A DNA stretch of 64,000 bases, from positions 120,503,927 to 120,567,926 of the forward strand of contig CM068367.1 of NCBI GenBank assembly GCA_034769895.1, read 5' to 3'. Position numbers and translations under genes: made by a program. Numbering within the stretch: the first letter of the stretch is position 1; every line of letters begins with the position of its first letter. The stretch comes from Magicicada septendecula. Lineage: Eukaryota > Arthropoda > Insecta > Hemiptera > Cicadidae. The notes under the pieces are model-generated. The model ran no database searches. It was given only the letters and a program-made list of their open reading frames with translations, and was not told the DNA's origin. Below, piece after piece: positions 9,448 through 20,099 of the stretch.

Positions 9448-11475
9448 TGTAACGTTACATAACCCGGTCCCAATAAATTAAATCATGATAACATAAAGGT
9501 CAGAAATGGGTAACCTATAACTAGCTCTAAATTAAAGTATATCACTAAACATGATAAACAATTCGAGTGATATACGGTGCAAAGTGAGTTACAGTGTACC
9601 CATTGAGGTAAAAAATGAAAGTGAAGGTAACTTATTACAGAACTGTGATGTAGGTTTGGGAATTATAAAACTATGATAGTAGACTATAATGCTACTAACT
9701 GATTCTGTATTTTATTAATTTATTGTAATGTTTATATTGTGTAGACCACCAAGTTTAATACCTAAGTTAATTTTATATTTTTGCAAATATTTGTGTTAGT
9801 ATAAGATAACCCAGGGTTAGTTTTAAAAAAACATAAAAAATTTTAAATATCAAAGGATAATAAAAAATTAAAATAATACTATGAGGGAAATGGCAACAGG
9901 AAGTAGTGCAGTGTAGGAATACTATGAGAGACTAAATAAATAATATATATAAATTTATTTAAAGATAATAAAATTATCAAATACTTATATACAAGGTCAT
10001 AAGAAAATGAACAAAAACTTATTATGTAAACCAAATTGATAAAGAAACCGGAATGGAAAAGAATTATTTTTCGGTAAATAAAATATAAATTTATAATAAT
10101 TACAAACTGCCTGTATAATAAAAATACTATGGGTTACTAAGAGTGACGGAAATAACAAGTATTGTTATTAATAATAAATTTGGAATAAAACCATAGAGTT
10201 GACAAAATGATGCTACTACAATTCTAATAAAATAACCTTTCTGGAACTTTGGAGGAGTGAAAATTAGTACAAAATTAACAAGCAACATGACCACTATATA
10301 ATCATCCATTATTTATCAAAATTAAATGGTTATACTCCTTTAAAAACAGTGAAAGAAAACCTTCTGATGATTCAACCTAGTTTCGCCATAGTTCAAGTTG
10401 ACGATAGAATATGAGCCAGACGGTAATGAAATTATAACTCAAGACGGACCTCACCAGAGAAAAAGCTTCATTCCAGTAAGAACCATACGAAGAGAGGTAA
10501 TATAAACATTTCGTTTAATAGTTAACGAAGAAAACGCATTCCGAATGTTGGTATAGAACACGAAACTAGTCAAATTTAATCACGTTTTTAAAGTAAACAA
10601 ACGCACGCTGCTCTCTTACGGACATTCCTGGAACTACATACTAAACGAAAAAAGAACAAATTTATTTAATATTTTTTCGGTATTTGTAAAGCTTAGTAAT
10701 TATCCATTTCTGACCATCTCATAACAAAAAGAACTTACCCTTAACCCTGGGGAATTATTAAGAATTATATATTAATAGATGTTTTGAAAATAGTGTAAAA
10801 TTTGGTAAACAAAACCATATATGTTTTTTTCTTTAGACAATTCCATGTTTACTCGATGAAGTCGATATTATGTTTTATGTAAGGAAAGATCAATTGTGAT
10901 ACTTGTATTTTGGTGGCAGGAAACAAAAACCAATAATATAAATAAATAATATTATTGAAAAATGATATTGAATAATAAAGTGTGTTATAATTTTTGTAGT
11001 GGGTAGTTGTAATAGATTTCAGCACAAAAACAGAAGAGATCAACACATCGGATCAGATTTTGCTATAGCGTAGGCTGGTTGAACTAGGCGTGGAAACTTG
11101 TCTCACAATCAGCTGACTTAAATCACAGCGAACAATTTGAAAAATCAGAAATCGTCTAAACCGAGTGTAAATAATTGGTACTTACTCTCTCTTCCTCATA
11201 AGGCTGAACAACTTCCCTCCTTGACCCCAAATCACACACTCTCGATTTCTGTTTAGATTGAGTAACATTGAAAAATCCTTTATTTATTTTTTAAAACGTC
11301 AGTTATTATAATTCATAAGTGGCGACTGCGGAGAGGCGGAAACTTTAATATCTCAAACCGCGACGTTACAAGATTGGCGCATAACAACATTGGGAGCTTA
11401 ATTAAATAAGACGAACACCCAATAAGCCACATACAAAGTTTTCGCTAAAACCTCTAGAAAAACCGCGACGTTACA
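9448..11475 (+). repeat. Right LTR, about 2.03 kb
   Basis: This is a near-identical copy of 4988-7007 and includes the inner copy of the LTR-end/leader junction. Confidence 0.9.
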
Positions 11476-13984
11476 AGATTTACACCTATATAAAGCGTTA
11501 GGACTTAGTAAAATCAGTTGCGACTTCCCTGAATATTCACTCAAGATAACCACTCCCAACTGGCTAAATGAAACTGCAGAAGACAAATAATACGAAGGCC
11601 ATTTAAAAGGAATTTCTCAGAAACAAAACACATTGTGCAGTAATGTGGTTACTACGAATATGTCACTAAAGAGTAGGTCAAACGGAGGTACAGTAGACGT
11701 AGGATAGGCCTAGTAGGTAGGTCTAGTAGCGGTTTGGTACCGAGTTTCAATAAAATGGTCTCGAATCGAAAGGTATTTTCATTTTATTGCAAACAAATTA
11801 TTGGCCATATCTAGGCACAAGTGTTCGTTACGTTTTTTGTATCTAATTCAATTTTACTGAAAATGCGTAATTTAGAAATTCCAGAAATATCGTATTGAAA
11901 TATCTGAATTTACGAATGGAAAGCTCCATTAATTATAAACTTTTATTACTAATATGAATAGAGAATTCATCATCGTCGTCGTCGTCGTCGTCGTCGTCAC
12001 CACCACCTCCGCCACACCACCACCACCACCACCACCATCATCATTCTCCAAGGCTTAGTCATTTGTCAACCTGTTCCGCTACCCTTCTCCTCTCCGGTCT
12101 ACCGACATCTTCTGCACTACAAGGATTAGGCATTTGCCTGTTCCGTTCTACCGACATCTCTCAGAGAAAATTAACTCCTAACACAACGGGAATTATTTGT
12201 TCGAATTACCAAGTAGTCGCGTTCGAATTAATCAGTCTTATACGGATTGAAGTAACCAAAGAAATTCTGATTTCAAACCTACTCAGAGAAAATCTTATTG
12301 CTGTACGAGTTTGGTACACCCACACACATAAACATAAAAATATGAAAAGTACCTGTATAGACGCACATAAAACGACATATGTATAGTAACTCGGCCATAA
12401 AGAAAAGAAATACCGACATGGTTTAGCTTTGTGCGACTGGATTGGGCACACAAGAACGAGCAGGGGCGCGCGTACCTATACGTATTGTCTGCAAACCCGT
12501 CTCTTCGATTTAGCGCCACCCTTAGAACAACCAAACGTCGTCGCGTCTACTACAACCGTATCGAATCGGCTCAATTTGAACAAATACGTTTGAACAAATG
12601 CGCACGTTCCTTTGACAACAAACACTTTCCTCTGTTTGTTTGGTTTTATTGTAACTACGTTTTCTTTGTGCTGCAAGATTTAAAGACACAAACACATACA
12701 TACACATGTTTATAATGCGCCATAAGGTACCTAGAAACTACGTTTTCATCTTTGTGTTATATTTTTCATCTCTAATCGTCTGTGACGTTCCCGCAGTTAC
12801 AACTTCAACCACATCAAGTAGCCTACTGCAATGATAAATCATACACAATAGGTCTAACGCTTTCTTCGTACGTTTTAGGTATAAAGCCATCGATAGAATT
12901 TTTATTTTCCTGATTGTTAATATTGCAAATAGCTTCTTCCAACATTGTTTTGGTATTGTTTTGCTCATGCCTCCTCCTGGGTAGCAATCGTCATGTCTAT
13001 TATTCTTTCTCGGTCCTATAACCGATGATACGTCATTCCAGTCTATCGTGTATTTTCCTTCTGCAGCTCTCTCTTACACACACGCGCTCGCATTTAAGGT
13101 CGTCTACTACGTCATCATCTATCCAACTGCCTTTTCGTCTCCCCTTTAATCTTACGTGTATCTGTCTCCAGTCTACGCTCTAATTTTTAATAATTTTTAT
13201 TATTACCATGTCTATATACTGTTTAATAATGGTTATATGATATAACAGAAGCCGTACAGAACCGTTACAGCAGTAGATTCGATAAAAGAAAACAACAAAT
13301 CAAGCGGAAACAATGGCGAGATTTAAAATCTGCTAAACACGTTTTACATAAAGAACCTGTCTGTCTACGTAACAGCGAGCGAACGTCTTGGTTATCTGTC
13401 TTCTCTGCTTCCTCTTCCCTCGTTATGTATTTGCAGTAAACGAGCTCTTAGCTCGCCACTATAAATATTTAAAGCGCGGCGCAGGGGTTGGGGCATGTGC
13501 GTTAGTGATCAATAATCGTTAATCATTCTACTTCTTCTTTCTTCTCCACCGCTAAGAGCACTTTTTCTCAGCTACCACCACCACCCTTAACGCGCTTCCT
13601 CTTTTTACACGTGCGCCGGCTTAATACCTGTTTTGATAAGTTATTAATCGGGTTCCAGCTGGATTTTGCCTGTAACTGACTTTTAACTCTGTAGGGCTGC
13701 TACAGTATAGATTATTGAAAATGTGTCCGTACGTAATCGGTCAAACATATAGACTTAGTCTGTGTAATTCAAATAACGTCAACTTGGGCACTCTGCAATT
13801 GTTATATAGAATTTACTTATCTATTATATATAGGACTCCTTCACCCACGTCGGTCGCTCGTATTGAGCACCGTGGCTTGACGAGTCATCATCAGATTTGG
13901 CTGTGATAGGCTATAGTTGTTCATGCGTTCTTGTCTTCGACCATTCTCGTGCACTGAATCACAGATATATTCAGTTATTTTAAA
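11476..13984. other. No gene recognised; triplet microsatellite at 11965-12046
   Basis: The only clear structure is a CGT/CAC triplet tract at 11965-12046. Open frames are at most about 107 codons and show no family resemblance. A TATA-like CTATAAATATTT occurs near 13462 but is not tied to any gene. Confidence 0.5.
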
Positions 13985-14530
13985 AACTATGCTACCTGAG
14001 CTGCTCACTATTTTGAACGAAGTATATTTTTCAATTATTAGAAAAATTACGAAAAACCCCGATTAAATTAATTTTTTTGCTTAGTAAAGTAACAACGTAA
14101 AAATTTAACATTTCGGTTTGTGTTAAAATTGCTTTTAGTCATACAATCAGGCTGAATTTTTAAAACTGAACTCTTTCAAATTGTCTATCTCTTTCTTTGG
14201 GCCTGGGATCCAAAAACTTTGAAAAATTCAAAAGCGGACACTCTATTACATTTTAGTTACATTTTCTCTTTAATTTCACACGCCACATAGAATTTGTGAT
14301 TTTATCAAAAATTTGACTAACTTTTTATTCCCTGACGTACCAAAATTACTAAATTTCAAAAAGTCAACATTACATCAGGTTTTAATTAAAATTATCTTTA
14401 ACCTGATGGCCCACATGCATTTTTGTGACTTTCTCAAAATTTTTACACACTGATTGGACCCTGGGCGTCCCAAAACAGACAGACACACAGTCAGATTAAC
14501 ACACAGACAAATATAATATCTATATCCATT
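13985..14530 (+). repeat. Dispersed repeat E, copy 1
   Basis: Segments recur in reverse orientation at about 30500-30960, including a TTTTGAACGAAG block, the ACGAAAAACCCCGATT block and a block around CCCTGGG. The right end carries a CAGACAGACACACAG tract. No open frame. The family is unknown. Confidence 0.55.
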
Positions 14531-15154
14531 CACTTCGCCCTTTTATTTCATCATTTCTAATGTTGTAATTGTCAGTTGTACTTACTGTACTTGTAGCATA
14601 ATTGTTACTTAGAAGTAAGAATATAAGAAATTCTTAGTTGTGTGGAGAAACAGAGACAGGTCTCAGGTGTGTATACGAGACTGTAGCATATGTTTTGAAC
14701 ATAAAAATAGTTTTAGGGAATTTTCCCAGGGTTGTGAATGGTACCTCACCCTCTTTCTCAATAAGCGTGACTGTCCAGGAAGTGATAATCGTAGGAAATC
14801 TGGCGAGACACATCAAATAAGAATTAATGGTGACAAGGTCCAGACAGAACACATAAATGTCACATAAAGTTGATATCCTTTTGGGGGAGTCAAGTAATGG
14901 GTCACAAGTGTAAAGCCAGGTGTACTCCGTGTTAACATTGGTGAAAGCAGGTGTTTTATTCCGTGAGAACTTTTAATCTAAAGTAGTAAAACACCCCCAA
15001 ATCGTGACGTAGGGTCACGTGATACAGTCTTTGACGAATAATAGAAAGTCTTATAAAAATTGTATGAAACTACCCTTACTTCAACTAGTTTCAGCCTATC
15101 ATAGTTCAGATTTTAGAATTAAGAGGAGGGAACAGTCCCACCACTAAAACTAAG
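14531..15154. other. No feature recognised
   Basis: AT-rich sequence with no coding frame above 75 codons, no tRNA-like fold and no repeat shared with the rest of the window that I could see. Confidence 0.5.
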
Positions 15155-15608
15155 TGTTACACCCACGATGATGTACTATAAAAACTCTAGCATTCGCTGG
15201 AGAAGACAGATCTGATTGTGTAAGCGGTCCAAGAGAACTTACTCATCTTTTCTCATTTTTATTTTGACTTTGATCTGTGTTGGAAGGTGTTCTTAGAGAG
15301 CCGGAAAACCAGATGTTGTCAATAGCTTGTTTTTGTAATTTTTGAAGTAACTAAAAGTAGTTACATTAATTTGTGAACTAAGTACTAGTAACTGAAGGTA
15401 CTTAGAGTTTAAAAGAGTAATTGAATTAACTGACTTATAGTTTGTCAAGAAGGGTTGTATAAAGTAACTTGTAAAAGTTCGTTTGTATTTTGCTAATCAC
15501 AATAAATTGTCTTCAAGAAGAACGGTTCATTCTAATGATTCAACTTCACCTCCGGAAACATGTCAAACAAACAGCTGTAACTTAGCAGCCACTCGATAGG
15601 TTACAACA
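15155..15608 (+). mobile_element. Probable solo LTR, 454 bp
   Basis: It begins TGTTACACC and ends GGTTACAACA, roughly inverted TG...CA termini, with CTAAG before and CTAAC after as a possible 5-bp target duplication. A TATAAAA box (about 15177) and AATAAA (about 15501) fit an LTR. There is only one copy here, so the assignment is tentative. Confidence 0.45.
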
Positions 15609-17329
15609 CTAACCGTGCTTAGTCTCTTTAAAGTACAGCTTCGCCATTTGAACCGCCTTAATCTGTTTCTTTTAGATATACGCCACACACGTCTGATCAA
15701 CACGAAATTATATCGCTTCTATTATGTTCTTAAGCAGCAGTCTTTTAACTCACTTGGAAACTGATCGGTCCCAAATAACAGGATGTAATTTCTTTATAGA
15801 AATTCTTCTCTTTACCAGTCGTAGTAAATACCAGTAAAAGTGTACAAAAATGTCTCGTTAAAACTTGACAGAGAAATAATTAAAATACTAGGCGTATTTA
15901 AATCCACCTTAATAATAATGTTCCTGGAGATGCCTGTCAAAGTCTGTGCAACCGCCCAATCGGTGGAGCATCGCTCTTCGTAGACGGGAGTTCTCGCAGA
16001 AGACTACTAGATTGGGGACATTACTGGTAAGTAGGCCTTATATATGCTTCATATTTTATTATATATATTTTATATTTTTATATTTTATTCCATGTTTATA
16101 TTTAACCAAAGTGTTTTGTTTTTAAATTGATTTTTATTGCAAATTTTTACATACATTTTTTGTAATATTATCGAATGCCATAAGACAGCCGGTAACGCCT
16201 TGAGTGACCGACGCGCTGTCTTTCTATGCGTGTTTCACGACGATGAAAGTATGGAATTTAACATGTGATTACAAACGTTAATGTACATCGGCAACGTCAA
16301 TAACGGACGTCAACAGTACTCCGCGTCGTCAACGGGAGGTTTAAACTCCCTAACGTAGGTTGTGTTCTTGGCATCAAGGGCGTTAACATGCGCCCGTGTG
16401 CACCTCTGCCAACACTCACATACCGAATCTCTGCTGCACAAAACATACAGATAACAAATGATGCGTCAGGGCGTCAAGTTGTTCAGAACTGCGCGGCGTC
16501 CCTAATGGCTGCCCCGTCCGTCCGTCCGTCCGTCGCTAATGGCTCACGTAAATGAGAATTGATTGAGTCGAATTTAACGTATGTAATCCGCAGGCGCGCG
16601 CGCGCCCTCTCGCGGGGGTGTACCAATAAATGAATGAATAAACAGACTACGTGTTTAACAACACAACGACCTGTTAGAGGGTGTTGTTTTGCTGTCGGTA
16701 GGGGCAGGTCTCAATTGTTGTAAATAATTGCATACATCGTTTATCAATTCAACACCATTTCTATTTGTGTAGTACCACATGTAAGTGTCATGTACAGTAC
16801 TTAAAAGTGGTTTAATAAAACATATACACTGTGTGTGTGTGGGGGGGTTCCCCAAAGGGGTTTCTGTGACGCGCCGGCACATCCATCATCACCATCCTAA
16901 GGTTACTGAGTCCTTCTGATAGTACGAAATGTTAATACACGGAACTTCAAGATCAACAGCCTAAGGGCAGCAGTGGCATATAAGAAGTTGCAGAAATTCA
17001 TTCAGAGAAAACAATCGGAATTGAAGGAAGAAGTCAAACCAATACACAAAACATACGCACGCTCGTGTGATCGGTGTGTATGAACTAGTTACTTAACAAC
17101 GTTCAGTGGCTAAACGTTAAGTTTAGTTTACTTATGAACTAAGAACATTGTCTATACAACGTTTATTCTGTACTCGTCACGACGGGTTGGCTTCACCCGT
17201 GTTCTATACTCACGGCGTGTTTTGTTACATTATGTTTGTAAACGCTTGGTTTTAATAAGGACGGTAAGTTCAAAGTATCGTTTTAAAATACATTTCATCT
17301 GCTTATCGACAATTCGTTGCAATATTTCC
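15609..17329. other. No gene recognised
   Basis: Contains a short CCGT tract (about 16516-16534), an alternating CG tract (about 16594-16604) and a GT/G run near 16831-16848. No protein family or repeat family was recognised. Confidence 0.5.
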
Positions 17330-17545
17330 ATCAATTTTGTACGTTCTATTGCCTCAAAACAAACCAAACAACAACATTTGTCGACCAAAACACAAATATT
17401 CTACTGGGCATAGAAACAATATGGCTGATGATGGCCATACTACACGACACCCCCAGTACGTCTCAAACAAAGACATCTTGAATATGTGTACATTTACATA
17501 ATATTAACCTACTCATACATCAGAAAAAGGAACTGTATCACAAAA
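17330..17545 (+). mobile_element. PLE 3'-end relic, type C
   Basis: It shares blocks with 33225-33440: CAATATGGCTGATGATG, GTCTCAAACAAA.ACATCTTGA and a tail around TACATCA..AAA...ACTGTA. The GGCTGATGATG word and tail resemble the 3' ends of the PLE copies further right. Strongly decayed. Confidence 0.5.
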
Positions 17546-17639
17546 CTCTCACACCAAACACATACATGCGCGTAGCACTTTCTTTGTAGGTACTCTTCAA
17601 GTTTCTTATAGTAATTATAATATAATTAACACAATTGTA

Positions 17640-17796
17640 TAAACCAACAGGAAACCATAACAATAACCAACCAAAACACAAGTACTCCACAAGATTCAAA
17701 ATTAAGAAGGCTGAGGATGGGAACAATAGGTTTCCAGAAACATGTTCCACATAAGGGAAAAAACACCTTGAGGTAAAGTAATTATAAATATTAAAC

Positions 17797-17803
<7 letters not shown>
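17640..17803 (+). mobile_element. PLE 3'-end relic, type A
   Basis: It matches the end of the large PLE: remains of the coding tail, then GGCTGAGGATGGGAAC, GAAACATGTTCC and a CCTTGAGGTAAA tail. A hammerhead-like core is present (CTGAGGA, GGGAAC/GTTTCC stem, GAAAC). A TA microsatellite follows directly. Confidence 0.7.

Positions 17804-17837
<34 letters not shown>
17804..17837. repeat. (TA)n microsatellite
   Basis: An uninterrupted TA run of about 34 bp directly follows the PLE relic. Confidence 0.95.
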
Positions 17838-17840
<3 letters not shown>

Positions 17841-17905
17841 TATTTTCTAACAAGTATTCTTACTTTATTATGATTATTAATAATAAGTTACATTTCTTGT
17901 TTTAA

Positions 17906-18045
17906 ACAAGAATATATATATTTTTTTTTAGACTTCATAATTTACAATATTTCGACAGTATTTTTAACTGTCGTTATAAAAAAGTCAGATGACAGTTAAA
18001 AATACTGTCGAAAAATTGTAAATAATATAAAAAATATATTCTTGT
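17906..18045. repeat. 140-bp near-perfect hairpin
   Basis: Arms at about 17906-17973 and 17992-18045 are reverse complements, from ACAAGAATATAT to CGACAGTATTTTTAACTGTC, with an 18-nt spacer. It looks like a foldback MITE or a hairpin-RNA source. No target duplication was resolved. Confidence 0.85.
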
Positions 18046-19680
18046 ATAAAACAACGGATATTATATAGGCCTACTACTAATAATATATACTCATGTTTAT
18101 ATATAATTATATACTTATATATACACACGCGCGCGCGTGTAACCGTTTTTATAATTACGTACAACAGTTGCATGATGGTTACAGGCTATAAGTTAATTGA
18201 TTTGAGTCTGCTTGTCTACGCCACAGCTACCCTAACCTGAAGTCTATCGATTGTTTAGGTGTTGGCAGGTACTTATGGATTATTTTTTCTTCGCCAAGAC
18301 ATGCTTACGTTTCACAATTGTTTATTTGATTTTATTACAACATGAGAGAGACTTGTTAGAATCAGAGAGTTTAAGACGATAATGGAACACTGGAAAGGTT
18401 TTCTGATTTTTCGTCGTTTCATTTTATCCTTTCGAAACAATATTCTAATGTCTCCAAGGAAAATATGTTTAAGGTAATTAACTTATAACCGAGTGTCCGT
18501 TTTGAGTGACATCGTTGCATCGTTAGACCCAAATGCATTACTGATAAGGTACTTAGAACGCTGATGTGGTCTCTGCTGCCGTAAAGCATGATTCCTCATC
18601 AACTCAGCAGCATTAATGGACCCAGTAACTGTCATAGTACCTGGTAGACGATGCGACGCCATAACTTCCCGTCCCCAGAGCAGTGTCCGTCCGTCCACAA
18701 CTTTATAGCGCGTCTGTCAGCGTCGCTTTTGTCGTCGCCAGCACTAATGATTCAATTAAAACTTCTTGCACACGAACGTGCACAAGCGGAGAGAGTACTT
18801 GACTTTTAATGACTCTTACTTAAATAACCAGCACTGTCCATTACGCTCTGTTAGAGAATGCACTCGCGTTCATAATACAGTAGTTAACGCGAGTTACGTG
18901 CTCTTAAAAATAAGCGTCAACTAACGATTAGTGGAAACTAGAGTAGGGAAGACAGCGAGGTAATACTTTAATAGGGTTTCTGTCACAACAACAGTTGGTA
19001 TCAAGTGACTGACTCAATGGGGTTGAAAGTAGTACGTTACGGGGAAGGCTTCAACTGTCTTGTTACGGAATTTAAGGGGAGAATTTCGTTTGTTTCAATT
19101 ATACAATGACTGACGTTCGTCTTCGTGTAATTTGGTACATATACATTTATATTGTGCGCGCACGCGCGCGCGTGTGTGTGTGTGTGTGTGTGTGTGAAAT
19201 CAAATTATAATTCACGATATTGATTGATGACTCGTTGGGCACTTGGTGAATCATATTAATACAAAGATTTTTAAAAATATATAAACACTTGGTACGTTTC
19301 ACAGTTTTTATTTAACTCTGACAGCTGTTTCGACTTATTACGGTATTCTAAAAGAGAATCAAGGAACAACTAAACTAACAAAGAATGTAAGGGTGGTGAA
19401 CATGTGTTTACGGTGTAGTTCGGACATGTGTGGGGTGTGTATGATGGAGGGGGTTGGAGAAGCTAGTGGGAAGGTCAAGTGTCTGGAAAAACTAAGTATA
19501 ATCGGAAAGCAAAATATAAAATTAACTAAACTAAATAACAACTTTTAATAAAGGGGATACACAGAATTCAGTTTGTTCGTTTGTTAAATTTTTGTTACTT
19601 TTGATTGGTTTTCTAATTTCTAGAATTTCTAATAAATCTATTATAATTACTTCTGCAAGTAGAATGTTAATATTTTTTAT
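18046..19680. other. No gene recognised; CG/TG microsatellite at about 19153-19195
   Basis: Besides the alternating CG then TG tract, no coding or repeat signal was recognised. Confidence 0.5.
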
Positions 19681-19702
19681 CGTTTTATTTTAACCTGACA
19701 CA

Positions 19703-19731
19703 CGTTTCACAGAGTACATCTGTATCACCAG
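19703..19731 (-). ncRNA. Hammerhead-like core, variant B
   Basis: On the - strand: CTGGTGA, a stem with ACAGA...TCTGT, then GAAACG. The first box departs from CTGANGA, so this is likely a decayed motif. The same block occurs at 30182-30210, again beside a PLE end. Confidence 0.35.
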
Positions 19732-19850
19732 AGGTTTCTAAAATATTCGAAACACTGTTTCTTGCCTTCAAATCATTTTGTGCCATATAATTACGTTTTA
19801 TAAATATTTATACTAAATATTATAATATGTTTAAAATATATATTTACTTT

Positions 19851-20031
19851 ACCCCAAGATGTTATTTTTCCCTTATTTGGAACATGTTTCGGGATCCTTA
19901 GTGTTCCCATCATCAGCCTTTCTAATTTTCAACTTAAAACACACCCACAAGATTCAAAATTAGAAAGGCTGATGGGATCACTATGGATCCCGAAACATGT
20001 TCCAAATAAGGGAAAAATAACATCTTGGGGT
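19851..20031. mobile_element. Inverted pair of PLE ends (pair 1)
   Basis: The left arm 19851-19932 (- strand) and right arm 19953-20031 (+ strand) are inverted copies of the PLE terminal region, with 3' ends pointing outward and only about 20 nt between them. Each carries a hammerhead-like core: - strand at 19886-19916 with CTGATGA and GAAAC, + strand at 19969-19996 with CTGATG and GAAAC. Both share GAAACATGTTCC with the large PLE. No coding body remains. Confidence 0.8.
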
Positions 20032-20099
20032 ACAGTACATATAAATTTTAAATATATTATATACATTAAGAAATAGACTGTAGCAAAAAGTGTTTGAAT

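Larger units (their letters stand above)
4988..11475 (+). mobile_element. Young non-autonomous LTR retrotransposon, 6.5 kb
   Basis: Two direct repeats of about 2.02 kb (4988-7007 and 9448-11475) begin TGTAACG and end CGTTACA, the TG...CA form of LTRs. They flank a 2.44-kb internal region. A tRNA-primer-like site (TGGCGCTCAACG) follows the left LTR and a G-rich polypurine tract precedes the right one. The LTRs differ at only a small number of positions over 2 kb, so the insertion is recent. One long open frame is present and no protease, reverse transcriptase or integrase was found, so the element would rely on enzymes supplied in trans. No target duplication was recognised. It looks whole as a non-autonomous element. 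The primer-site wording recalls Ty3/gypsy elements, but the lineage is unproven. Confidence 0.88.

Noticed and set aside
12063-12715. Several 80-107 codon frames on both strands
   Set aside because: Overlap each other on opposite strands, with no domain, splice or promoter evidence.
13840-13905. Hammerhead-like CTGATGATGACTCGT on the - strand
   Set aside because: The stem II partner is present (ACGAGC) but no GAAAC box follows, so the core is incomplete.
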